Part shown: positions 25,010 to 32,837 of the stretch, piece by piece
Layout: each line of letters opens with the position of its first letter
Position numbering within the stretch: the first letter of the stretch is position 1
Assembly (NCBI GenBank): GCA_002493905.1
Contig: DLAJ01000028.1
Location: 1-50,796 of the forward strand
Direction of reading: 5' to 3'
DNA length: 50,796 nucleotides
Origin: Lachnospiraceae bacterium UBA7050
Lineage (GTDB): Bacteria > Bacillota > Clostridia > Lachnospirales > Lachnospiraceae
The notes under the pieces: generated by a model
The model's input: only the letters and a program-made list of their open reading frames with translations
What the model was told of the DNA's origin: nothing
Databases searched by the model: none
Program-made: the position numbers and the translations under genes

Positions 25010-25066
25010 TTATACGGAAGAAGTATACGGAAGAAGAAGTTTCTGAAGGTATACGGAAGAGGAAGT
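25010..25066. repeat. Short direct repeats of TATACGGAAGA
   Basis: Three copies of TATACGGAAGA(A/G) stand at about 25012, 25024 and 25049 in the gap between the tpiA terminator and the tsa promoter. This looks like simple sequence expansion. Confidence 0.5.
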
Positions 25067-25073
25067 TCCCGGC

Positions 25074-25102
25074 TTGACGGTTTTTTATCCTTAGTGTAAT
25101 AT
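25074..25102 (+). promoter_or_regulatory. Promoter of the tsaC-tsaD-tsaE-tsaB operon
   Basis: TTGACG (25074-25079) and TAATAT (25097-25102) are separated by 17 bases; an overlapping TATAAT lies 3 bases further on. Transcription would begin near 25109, leaving a leader of about 390 nt before the tsaC start. Confidence 0.6.
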
Positions 25103-25128
25103 AATAACTTAGCATGTGCCGGGCTGTA

Positions 25129-25254
25129 GGTTGAAAAATAAGCTTGATAGCTTATTTTTCAACCGGCAATTTGAGTCAGAGCCGGGGATATGCCTTGATC
25201 GCAGTCGGAAATCTGAAATTTCCGACGCGTGTCATCGCAGTAAATTGCTCTGAC
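25129..25254 (+). ncRNA. Structured leader element, copy 'A'
   Basis: The element opens with a perfect 15-bp hairpin: GGTTGAAAAATAAGC (25129-25143) with GCTTATTTTTCAACC (25150-25164). Then GTCAGAGC (25175-25182) pairs with GCTCTGAC (25247-25254), enclosing GCCTTGAT and a 9-bp hairpin, GTCGGAAAT/ATTTCCGAC (25204-25226). GGCA (25165-25168) can pair with TGCC (25191-25194), which would put GTCAGAGC in a loop and make the long-range pairing a pseudoknot. A competing pairing is GCAATTT (25166-25172) with AAATTGC (25242-25248). It lies in the untranslated leader of the tsa operon. I do not recognise a named RNA family. Confidence 0.55.
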
Positions 25255-25261
25255 ATGGATT

Positions 25262-25386
25262 AGATTGAAAAATTATGCTGATGCACTGATTTTTCAATCT
25301 GCTATTTGTGCCGGAGCGTCACAAATAAGCCTTGATGGCAGACGCGAATCTGATTTTCGCGTCGCCCCGTCGCGTAAACGCTCCGG
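25262..25386 (+). ncRNA. Structured leader element, copy 'B'
   Basis: This element repeats the plan of copy A directly behind it with different stem sequences. AGATTGAAAAAT (25262-25273) pairs with ATTTTTCAATCT (25289-25300). ATTTGTG (25304-25310) pairs with CACAAAT (25320-25326), placing CCGGAGCG (25311-25318) in the loop, which pairs with CGCTCCGG (25379-25386). GACGCGAA/TTCGCGTC (25341-25363) is the inner hairpin. Unpaired GCWATTTGWG, GCCTTGAT, GCAG and GTAAA are shared with copy A at equivalent positions. Changed stems that still pair are a sign of selection on RNA structure. Confidence 0.55.
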
Positions 25387-25499
25387 AATGAGGATTCGTG
25401 TGAAGAGAAGTTTTAAGGCTCACAGCATAGTCTGTCTTGCCAAGAACGCCGAAAGCTTCACATTGGATACTCGGCATACAGGGAATGGGAGGGACGAAT

Positions 25500-26141
25500 G
25501 TGGATTCCGGTAAAAAAGACATTCATTGTCGTTTGTTAAAGGTTTCGGATTCGAGGGAAGTGATTGATTATGCAGTTTCTGTCCTGCGGGACGAAGGAGT
25601 TGTGCTGACGCCGACGGATACCGTATACGGGCTGATCTGTATGCCGGAATCAAAGCATGCGGTTCAGACGATATTTGAAATGAAACAGCGCCCCTTAAAT
25701 CAAAGACTGCCGATTATAGTTGCAAGCGGAAAGCAGGCTGAAACGGATTTACCGATTATATGGAATGAAGATGCAAAAAAACTTGCAGATGCCTTTTGGC
25801 CGGGAGCGCTGACGATTGCGTGCGGGATTCAGAAAAATAACATTGACTGGCTGGCTGACCGCGATGAGGCGGCAATCCGGGTTCCGGATTACTTTTTTGT
25901 TCAGGAGCTGGCGAGAAGGCTCGGTCCCCTGTTGATGACAAGTGCAAACAGGCATGGTGTGGAGACGCCGCATACAGTTGAAGGCGCTTTAGAAAGTCTG
26001 GCGGTTAAACCGGCGCTGGCATTGGACGGCGGTCTGCTGAGCGGAGCGCCCTCTACATTGGTCAATGTAAATTGCCCAAGCCCCGTCATAGAAAGGCTTG
26101 GTTCCATACCAGAGATAGAAATTGAGAGGTTATTAAGATGA
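25500..26141 (+). CDS. tsaC: Threonylcarbamoyl-AMP synthase (Sua5/YrdC/YwlC family)
   Basis: This enzyme makes threonylcarbamoyl-adenylate from threonine, bicarbonate and ATP, the first step of t6A37 tRNA modification. The 213-residue protein has TPTDTVYGLICMP, KQRPLNQRLPIIVAS, FWPGALTIACG, AAIRVPD and MTSANRHG, the standard YrdC motifs. The C-terminal Sua5 extension is absent, so it is the short TsaC form. I took GTG 25500 because GGGAGGG lies six bases ahead; the frame continues upstream without a ribosome binding site. It overlaps tsaD by four bases. Confidence 0.92.
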   Translation: MDSGKKDIHCRLLKVSDSREVIDYAVSVLRDEGVVLTPTDTVYGLICMPESKHAVQTIFEMKQRPLNQRLPIIVASGKQAETDLPIIWNEDAKKLADAFWPGALTIACGIQKNNIDWLADRDEAAIRVPDYFFVQELARRLGPLLMTSANRHGVETPHTVEGALESLAVKPALALDGGLLSGAPSTLVNVNCPSPVIERLGSIPEIEIERLLR

Positions 26142-27139
26142 TAAATGAAAGGATTTTATTGTCGATTGAGACGTCATGCGACGAGACAGCAGCAGCAATC
26201 ATCGGTGAAGAGTATACTGTTTTTTCTTCCGTTGTATCGACACAGATTCCTCTGCATGCGAAATGGGGAGGAGTCATACCCGGAATTGCCAGCAGGCAGC
26301 ATGTGATAGCGATGAACGGTGTAATCCGTGAGGCGATGGACTCAGCGGGCGTAAAGCCGGATGATCTGACAGCGGTTGCGGTCACAATCGGTCCGGGACT
26401 GCCCGGAAGTCTGGCCACGGGAGTCTCTGCAGCAAAAGCGCTTGCCCTTGCGTGGGATAAGCCGCTTGTCGGTGTGAATCATCTGGAGGGACATCTTTTT
26501 TCCGCAGAGCTGAATGGGGAGAAAATAGAATTTCCGGCAGTCTATCTGCTTGTATCGGGCGGGCACTGTATGCTGATTTATGCCGCTGAGCGGGGAAAAT
26601 ACCGGCTGCTTGGAACGACCAAAGATGATTCTGTGGGAGAGGCCTATGATAAGGTTGCACGCGAGCTTGGATTTGAATATCCGGGCGGCCCGGTCATTGA
26701 CCGCCTGGCGCTGACAGGAAAGGACCGTTACGCACTGCCAAGACCAATGCTCGATTCGGGTTATGATTTTTCGTTTTCGGGGTTGAAGTCTGCTGTCCGC
26801 AGGGTGATTGATCAGGGAAACGTGGTTACGGAGGATGTTGCTGCTTCTTTTGTGGCTGCCAGTATGGAAGTTCTGACAACAAAATTGAAAAGAGCCGTTA
26901 CAGAGTATCATCCCCGGAGCGCAGTCGTTGTCGGAGGTGTTTCTAAAAGTCCGGTTCTTAGGGAGCAGCTTAGCAACGGGGCGCTGGGAGATACAAAAAT
27001 TGTGTTCCCCAGCTTGAAATATTCAACGGATAATGCTGCGATGATAGGCGCAGCCGGATGGTGGCAGCTGATTCATAACGGGCCGATCGATGAACATGTC
27101 GGCATGCTGCCCCGGCTGTCGCTGCCAATCGTGGAATAA
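26138..27139 (+). CDS. tsaD: tRNA threonylcarbamoyltransferase TsaD (Gcp/YgjD)
   Basis: TsaD transfers the threonylcarbamoyl group to A37 of ANN-decoding tRNAs in the TsaB-TsaD-TsaE complex. The 333-residue protein has the ASKHA-fold start LLSIETSCDETAAAI, the metal-binding histidines in VNHLEGHLFSAEL, LLVSGGHCML, KDDSVGEAYDKVARELG and the C-terminal YSTDNAAMIGAAG. Length is typical. The ATG overlaps the tsaC stop, which indicates coupled translation. Confidence 0.96.
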   Translation: MINERILLSIETSCDETAAAIIGEEYTVFSSVVSTQIPLHAKWGGVIPGIASRQHVIAMNGVIREAMDSAGVKPDDLTAVAVTIGPGLPGSLATGVSAAKALALAWDKPLVGVNHLEGHLFSAELNGEKIEFPAVYLLVSGGHCMLIYAAERGKYRLLGTTKDDSVGEAYDKVARELGFEYPGGPVIDRLALTGKDRYALPRPMLDSGYDFSFSGLKSAVRRVIDQGNVVTEDVAASFVAASMEVLTTKLKRAVTEYHPRSAVVVGGVSKSPVLREQLSNGALGDTKIVFPSLKYSTDNAAMIGAAGWWQLIHNGPIDEHVGMLPRLSLPIVE

Positions 27140-27175
27140 AGGGTTTTTCAACGTGGGACAGGAGAGTGGTCACAG

Positions 27176-27658
27176 ATGACAGAGAATCAAGGGAAGCCGA
27201 TTGTGAAACGGCTTGAATCCGTTTTGGAGACCGCATCAGCTGCGGCAGAACTGGCAGGAATTTTGAAGGAGGGGGATCTCCTTTTATTTACGGGAGAGAT
27301 TGGGGCCGGAAAGACAACTTTTATTCAGTCTCTGGCACGAAATCTGGGTGTAACAGAACCGGTAACCAGTCCGACTTTCGTTCTTCATGCACTATATGAA
27401 TCGGGAAGAGTGATGTTGAGCCATGTGGACCTTTATAGGCTGAACAGTGATATAGAAGTCGAAAGCTTTGGCTTTGAAGATTATTATGATACGGCAGTGA
27501 CAGTTGTAGAGTGGTCAGACCGGTATTCCGGTTTTCAGGAGCCTTATCTGGCGCTTCATTTTGATTATGGGGAACTTGAGAATGAGCGGATACTCACAAT
27601 GGTGCCGAATGGCGGGGACTGGGCGGTTCGCCTGAATTCCGTGCGCGAAACAGCGTGA
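27176..27658 (+). CDS. tsaE: tRNA threonylcarbamoyladenosine biosynthesis ATPase TsaE
   Basis: The 160-residue P-loop protein has Walker A GEIGAGKTTFIQSLA (about residues 39-53), TSPTFVLHALY and the conserved HVDLYRL. TsaE is the ATPase that resets the TsaB-TsaD complex in t6A synthesis. It lies 36 bases after tsaD and 32 bases before the tsaB-like gene. The ATG is preceded by GGACAGGAG. Confidence 0.93.
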   Translation: MTENQGKPIVKRLESVLETASAAAELAGILKEGDLLLFTGEIGAGKTTFIQSLARNLGVTEPVTSPTFVLHALYESGRVMLSHVDLYRLNSDIEVESFGFEDYYDTAVTVVEWSDRYSGFQEPYLALHFDYGELENERILTMVPNGGDWAVRLNSVRETA

Positions 27659-27690
27659 GAAAATGATGGTTGATATTTGGAGGTGAAAAT

Positions 27691-28311
27691 ATGGCTGTTA
27701 GACTTGGACTGGATGCTTCACAGCCCTATGCGAGCTGCGCTGTTTCTACAGAAGCTGGAATTGTGGCAGCATTAGCAATGGAAAAACCGATCGAGAATTT
27801 TCCTGAATTGATTCGAAATACGCTTACCAAGGCACAGATTCGTCTGGAAGAGGTGGATGAGATTGTTGTTTGTATCGGACCGGGTTCGCAGACCGGGGTG
27901 CGCTGCGCGGTAGTGACGGGAAATGCACTGGCGTTAGCGACAGGAAAACCGGTTACGGGAGTTCTTGCTACCGATGCGGCGGCAGTAGCGGCGCCGCCTG
28001 ATAAAGCCGGAAAAATTGCGGTGCCTGCCGGAAGAAGCCGATGGTATGTACAGGATTACGAGCGGAAAGGAGAAGCACTTTATCCATTAGGTGAGATGCA
28101 GCTGATGGACGAAAAACCGGATGATTCGTTCTCTTTATTTAGCGGAGACCCAGATGGATGCCGGGAATCGGAGTTATGTGCATACGGAATACTTTTGACT
28201 GCCGGAGCGCAGAGACAGTTAATCAAGCAGTCGTTACAAAATGAAATTGTACCATATGAAAGGACGGATGATCCGGCTGCATGGCAAAAAAGTGAGAAGA
28301 CGTCTTCATAA
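27691..28311 (+). CDS. tsaB: TsaB-like protein (t6A complex scaffold)
   Basis: The 206-residue protein starts AVRLGLDASQPYASCAVS and has IGPGSQTGVRCAVVTGNALAL, the TsaB form of the ASKHA fold (usually IGPGSFTGLR). TsaB dimerises with TsaD and is inactive alone. It is somewhat shorter than usual and lacks the HS pair normally seen at about residue 35 (here ENFPEL), so it is a divergent member. ATG 27691 follows GGAGGTG. It closes the operon; rimI, which often accompanies these genes, is not present. Confidence 0.82.
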   Translation: MAVRLGLDASQPYASCAVSTEAGIVAALAMEKPIENFPELIRNTLTKAQIRLEEVDEIVVCIGPGSQTGVRCAVVTGNALALATGKPVTGVLATDAAAVAAPPDKAGKIAVPAGRSRWYVQDYERKGEALYPLGEMQLMDEKPDDSFSLFSGDPDGCRESELCAYGILLTAGAQRQLIKQSLQNEIVPYERTDDPAAWQKSEKTSS

Positions 28312-28383
28312 CAGAATCAATTGGAGAGACAGATTTTGGGTGGATAAGAAGAACGATGTAAGTAAGAAGATCATTGTAATGGG

Positions 28384-28412
28384 TTGACAAGTGGAGCAGA
28401 AAGTAGTATGAT
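28384..28412 (+). promoter_or_regulatory. Strong sigma-A-type promoter of the lipoprotein gene
   Basis: TTGACA (28384-28389, consensus) and TATGAT (28407-28412) are 17 bases apart. The RNA would start near 28419, and the ATG is at 28457. Confidence 0.78.
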
Positions 28413-28456
28413 TGTCTCTTGTAACGAATCTTTATCACATGAGGGAGAATAAAATC

Positions 28457-28960
28457 ATGAAGAAGAAATGTTGTTCTATTTTATTGGTATGCGTGATGCT
28501 GCTGACACTTGCAGGATGCGGAGATAAGGGTACGCCTGTACTGCATTATGATCTTCCGGAAGGATTTACCGAGTCCTCTGACGGCATGTGGTATGCTCCG
28601 GATTATCCGAATGATACCGCGAACATCAATATTATGACATCCGAAGACGATCAGGTAACATTCCAGTATACCAAGGACAGTTTCTGCGAAGCTGTTGAGT
28701 ATCTGTATGAAGAGACTTATGGTTATGAAGTTGATGTGAACTGCACGGAGTTTACAAAGTCTGAATTGAATGGCTGCAAGACACTTACCATCAGAGCGTC
28801 CTACAATCTGCTTGGTATGGAAATTGAGCAGCTTCAGTTCGCTGTTGAAGTCGGCAAGAACAAAGTAACGACAATTACTTATACGCAGGAAGCCGGCGGT
28901 GCATGGAGCGATGCGTTTAATGCAAGCATAGATTCCATGAGCATTGAGTATGTAAAGTAA
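28457..28960 (+). CDS. Lipoprotein sharing the extracellular domain of the adjacent kinase
   Basis: The 167-residue protein has a lipoprotein signal peptide (MKKKCCSILLVCVMLLTLAGC) with lipobox LAGC, so it should be anchored on the outer face of the membrane. Residues about 33-165 are roughly 60% identical by eye to the C-terminal 135 residues of the kinase encoded at 29176, including APDYPNDTANINI, VNCTEF and SELNGCKTL. I do not recognise the domain. Two cysteines (in VNCTEF and NGCKT) are conserved and may pair. It has its own strong promoter and terminator. Confidence 0.85.
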   Translation: MKKKCCSILLVCVMLLTLAGCGDKGTPVLHYDLPEGFTESSDGMWYAPDYPNDTANINIMTSEDDQVTFQYTKDSFCEAVEYLYEETYGYEVDVNCTEFTKSELNGCKTLTIRASYNLLGMEIEQLQFAVEVGKNKVTTITYTQEAGGAWSDAFNASIDSMSIEYVK

Positions 28961-29036
28961 ATCCAAGCGGTATGCTGTCTCTGATTCAGAGAAACGCAAG
29001 GATTGCAGCAAGGATTGCATTGAGAAATGAAAGAGG

Positions 29037-29067
29037 GAGTTCCGCATGAATGCGGGACTCTTTTTTT
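29037..29067 (+). terminator. Rho-independent terminator of the lipoprotein gene
   Basis: GAGTTCCGCAT pairs with ATGCGGGACTC (one G-U) around a GA turn, followed by seven T residues. Confidence 0.88.
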
Positions 29068-29175
29068 CAGAAAATATTGTTTTTTATCGGATAAAGCATA
29101 GAAAAGTAGAAAAAATATGCTATACTGAACATAATAAGAAAGATGGAAAGTAAGGATTGATCGGGAGGTGACAGT

Positions 29176-31107
29176 ATGGCAGTTCACGAGCTTTGTCCGG
29201 GCTGTATGGGCAGGATTACAGAAGAACAGATGCAATGCGGATGCCCATACTGCGGATACCGCCTGCCAAAACAGGGGGAGGTTTCACCGCATATTCTGCC
29301 GCCGCATACGGTCCTGCAGGGAAAATATCTGATCGGCAGGACGCTTGGGGCAGGCGGATGCGGGATTACTTATCTTGGTTATGATCTAAACTTAGAGCTG
29401 CGCATTGCAATTAAAGAATATTATCCGGTCGGATTTGTTGCAAGAGATGTCTCCGAGAAGCTTGAACTGACTGCGGGAGAAGGAGATAAGGGCGCTTTCT
29501 TTTCGGAGGGGAAAAAGAAGTTTATACAGGAAGCAAGAATGCTCGCACGTTTTGCAGGGCTTCGGAGTATTGTGTCTGTGCGGGATTATTTCGAAGAGAA
29601 TAACACTTGTTATATTATCATGGAATATCTGGACGGGGAAACGTTAAAGAGTTATCTGACGAGGCGGGGCGGCAGAATTTCCTGTGATGAGCTGATGCGG
29701 ATGCTTCAGCCGCTTTTAGCGTCCTTAAACGAGGTACACAGACAGGGGCTGATTCATCGGGATATCAGTCCGGACAATATTATGATCCTTCGTGACGGTA
29801 CATTGAAGCTTCTGGATTTTGGTTCTGCGCGCGACATGGCGGGAAATGCGGAACGAAGCGCTTCCGTGATGCTCAAGCCGGGATATGCACCCGAGGAGCA
29901 GTACCGCATGTATGGTGCGCAGGGAACATGGACCGATGTCTATGCGCTGTGCGCAACGATTTACCGGTGTTTAACGGGACATACCCCCGTTGATGCGCTG
30001 ACCAGAAAGGAGCGGGATACGTTGATCCCGCCGTCGCAGTATGGTGCGGCGCTGACGCCTCAGCAGGAAGCGGCGCTCTTAAAAGGAATGGCGGTGGATG
30101 CGGGGCAGCGGTATAAGACGATCGGAGAATTTTACCGTGGATTTTACTGCAATGAAATTCCGGCAGCGCGGTCTGTGCCGCCTCAAAATATGCAGGGAAG
30201 GGTACCGGCTTCCGGTCTGCCGCGGCAGACGGCCGTTCAGGGACAGGCACAGTGGGGCGCATCCGTATCCATGCCAAATCCGGGCGTACCTTTGCAGAAT
30301 ACGTATCAGATGGCGGGAGGGGCCGGTTACAAGACATCTGAAGTAAAAAAGAAACGCCTGTTTTTGATTGTGGCTGCTTTTGCAGCGGCAGCTGCCGTAC
30401 TTGTTTTGATACCAGTGCTGATTTCACTTTTTTTGGACAAAGGAGATGGTGGAGATCAGGCATGGCGGCAGGAGCAGATCGCAGGGACGGATGACGAAGG
30501 AGTTCTTGTAAGCGGACAGCCTGCAGAGGGTGATCCGGAAGGTGCGGCGGCACAGGAAAGCGGGCAGGAAGGGACGACTCTCCCGAACGGATTGTCGCAG
30601 AGTATGCAGGCTGCACAGCCGACAGGTGAAGGAATGCGCGGATTGTCCCATAACCTGGAAGACGGGGAATTGCAGCAAAGCAGCGGACCGAAGCTGTGCT
30701 GCGATATTCCTGAGGAATTTACGGAACGGTCGGAGGGCGTATTCTGTGCGCCGGACTATCCGAATGATACCGCCAATATTAATATTTTAACTGCCGTCGG
30801 TGACAGGCAGACTTTTCAGTATACGAAGGAAAGCTACTGTGAAGCGGTAAAATATCTGTATGAGCAGGCTTACGGCTATGACATTGAAGTAAACTGCACG
30901 GAGTTTGTCCAATCGGAATTGAACGGCTGTAAGACGCTGATGGTCCGCATGTCTTACAATCTGCTCGGAGTAATGGAAGTTGAACAGATTCAGTTCTCGG
31001 TCGAGACCGAAACAGATAAGGTTACGACGATCACAATGTCGCAGCCCGCAGGCGGCGGATGGATGGATACGTTTGAGCGTGTACTGGAATCCATTCGTGT
31101 GGAATAA
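29176..31107 (+). CDS. Receptor-like Ser/Thr protein kinase: zinc ribbon, kinase, TM helix, extracellular domain
   Basis: The 643-residue protein starts with a zinc-ribbon-like CPGCMGRITEEQMQCGCPYC, followed by a Hanks-type kinase domain (about 45-310). The glycine loop is LGAGGCGITYLGYD, the ATP lysine is in IAIKEYYP, the catalytic loop is HRDISPDNIMIL and the metal loop is DFGSARD. A Pro/Gln-rich linker leads to one membrane helix (RLFLIVAAFAAAAAVLVLIPV, about 395-418), then an acidic linker and a C-terminal extracellular domain closely matching the lipoprotein encoded just upstream. GGGAGGTG precedes the ATG. Ligand and substrates are unknown. Confidence 0.9.
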   Translation: MAVHELCPGCMGRITEEQMQCGCPYCGYRLPKQGEVSPHILPPHTVLQGKYLIGRTLGAGGCGITYLGYDLNLELRIAIKEYYPVGFVARDVSEKLELTAGEGDKGAFFSEGKKKFIQEARMLARFAGLRSIVSVRDYFEENNTCYIIMEYLDGETLKSYLTRRGGRISCDELMRMLQPLLASLNEVHRQGLIHRDISPDNIMILRDGTLKLLDFGSARDMAGNAERSASVMLKPGYAPEEQYRMYGAQGTWTDVYALCATIYRCLTGHTPVDALTRKERDTLIPPSQYGAALTPQQEAALLKGMAVDAGQRYKTIGEFYRGFYCNEIPAARSVPPQNMQGRVPASGLPRQTAVQGQAQWGASVSMPNPGVPLQNTYQMAGGAGYKTSEVKKKRLFLIVAAFAAAAAVLVLIPVLISLFLDKGDGGDQAWRQEQIAGTDDEGVLVSGQPAEGDPEGAAAQESGQEGTTLPNGLSQSMQAAQPTGEGMRGLSHNLEDGELQQSSGPKLCCDIPEEFTERSEGVFCAPDYPNDTANINILTAVGDRQTFQYTKESYCEAVKYLYEQAYGYDIEVNCTEFVQSELNGCKTLMVRMSYNLLGVMEVEQIQFSVETETDKVTTITMSQPAGGGWMDTFERVLESIRVE

Positions 31108-31213
31108 GAACGGATGTTATATTAAAAAATTTATAATCATATAAAATAAGGCGCTGTCCGGAATGTTTTGGATGGGAAATGAGAAAGGCGGCGCGGAAAG
31201 GATTGGAAACAGC

Positions 31214-32761
31214 ATGAGCAAGAAACCTGTGGTATTGATGATCTTGGACGGATATGGTCTGAACGAAAAGAAGGAGGGCAACGCGGTCGCTCTGGCGGAA
31301 ACGCCGGTGATGGATAAACTGATGAAGGAATATCCCTTTGTCAGAGGCAATGCAAGCGGAATGGCAGTTGGACTTCCTGACGGTCAGATGGGCAATTCAG
31401 AGGTTGGTCATTTGAATATGGGCGCAGGCAGAATCGTATATCAGGAATTGACGAGAATTACGAAAGAGATTCAGGATGGCACTTTTTTTGAAAATCCGGC
31501 ACTGATGGATGCCGTGAAAAATTGTAAACAGAAGGATTCCGCGCTGCATATGTTCGGGCTTTTGTCGGACGGCGGCGTGCACAGTCATAACACACATTTA
31601 TATGGACTGTTGGAGCTTGCAAAGAGGAACGGTTTGAAAAAGGTTTATGTGCATGCATTTCTTGACGGACGTGATACGCCCCCGGCAAGCGGCAAGGACT
31701 ATGTGGCGCAGCTGGAGGCCAAAATGGCGGAGCTTGGCGTCGGTGAGGTTGCCAGCGTTTCCGGGCGTTACTATGCAATGGACCGCGATAATAATTACGA
31801 CCGTGTGGAAATTGCATACCGCGCGTTGACAAAGGGAGAAGGGCAGACTGCGGACAGCGCGCAGGAGGCGGTACAGAATTCGTATGATAAAGAGGAAACG
31901 GATGAGTTTGTAAAGCCGACTGTTGTGATGAAAAACGGCGCGCCGGTTGCCACGATCAAGGATGGCGATTCCGTTATTTTCTTTAATTTCCGTCCTGACA
32001 GGGCACGCGAGATCACGCGCTGCTTCTGTGACGACGATTTTACGCGCTTCGATCGTGGAAAGAGACTGGAGCTTACCTATGTGTGCTTCTCTGACTATGA
32101 TCCGACCATTCCAAATAAGGAAGTTGCATTCCATAAAATTTCTGTTACCAATACGTTCGGAGAATGGCTTGCCGCAAATCACATGAAGCAGGCGCGTATC
32201 GCTGAGACAGAAAAGTATGCCCATGTGACCTTCTTTTTTAACGGAGGAGTGGAGGAGCCAAATGAGGGCGAGGACCGGATATTAGTTAATTCCCCGAAGG
32301 ATGTGGCAACCTATGACTTAAAACCGCAGATGAGCGCTTATGAAGTCTGTGACAGACTGGTAGAAGCGATCCGGTCAGGAAAGTATGATGTGGTGATCAT
32401 CAATTTTGCGAACCCCGATATGGTCGGTCATACCGGCGTATTAGAGGCGGCAAAAAAGGCTGTTGAAGCAGTGGACGAGTGTGTCGGAAAGGCAGTGGAG
32501 GCAGTGAAAGAGGTGGACGGCGCGCTGTTCATCTGCGCGGACCACGGAAATGCGGAACAGCTGATCGATTATGAGACCGGAGAACCGTTTACTGCTCATA
32601 CGACGAATCAGGTGCCGTTTATTCTTGTCAATTATGATGAGAACTATACGCTGCGTGAGAACGGGTGCCTGGCGGATATTGTGCCGACGCTCATCGAGAT
32701 CATGGGAAAAGAGCAGCCGGCTGAAATGACAGGAAAGTCCCTGCTGGTGAAAAAAGCATAA
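31214..32761 (+). CDS. gpmI: 2,3-bisphosphoglycerate-independent phosphoglycerate mutase
   Basis: The 515-residue metalloenzyme interconverts 3- and 2-phosphoglycerate. It opens with KPVVLMILDGYGLNEKKEGN; the catalytic serine is in GQMGNSEVGHLNMGAGRIVYQ, with further metal ligands in FLDGRDTPPAS, FANPDMVGHTG and ICADHGNAEQ. Length matches the family. I used ATG 31214 (with GGAAA upstream) rather than the in-frame ATG at 31163. It is separated from tpiA by the tsa operon and the kinase genes. Confidence 0.96.
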   Translation: MSKKPVVLMILDGYGLNEKKEGNAVALAETPVMDKLMKEYPFVRGNASGMAVGLPDGQMGNSEVGHLNMGAGRIVYQELTRITKEIQDGTFFENPALMDAVKNCKQKDSALHMFGLLSDGGVHSHNTHLYGLLELAKRNGLKKVYVHAFLDGRDTPPASGKDYVAQLEAKMAELGVGEVASVSGRYYAMDRDNNYDRVEIAYRALTKGEGQTADSAQEAVQNSYDKEETDEFVKPTVVMKNGAPVATIKDGDSVIFFNFRPDRAREITRCFCDDDFTRFDRGKRLELTYVCFSDYDPTIPNKEVAFHKISVTNTFGEWLAANHMKQARIAETEKYAHVTFFFNGGVEEPNEGEDRILVNSPKDVATYDLKPQMSAYEVCDRLVEAIRSGKYDVVIINFANPDMVGHTGVLEAAKKAVEAVDECVGKAVEAVKEVDGALFICADHGNAEQLIDYETGEPFTAHTTNQVPFILVNYDENYTLRENGCLADIVPTLIEIMGKEQPAEMTGKSLLVKKA

Positions 32762-32788
32762 AGAAAGCGCGGCCGGCGGGCTTTCTTT
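32760..32788 (+). terminator. Hairpin after gpmI
   Basis: AAAGAAAGC and GCTTTCTTT form a perfect 9-bp stem directly at the gpmI stop codon. The T-run is only TTT, so termination may be partial. Confidence 0.6.
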
Positions 32789-32837
32789 ATGGTAGTATCT
32801 GAGCCTGCGGCATTGCACAAGATTGAGAGATTTGAGT

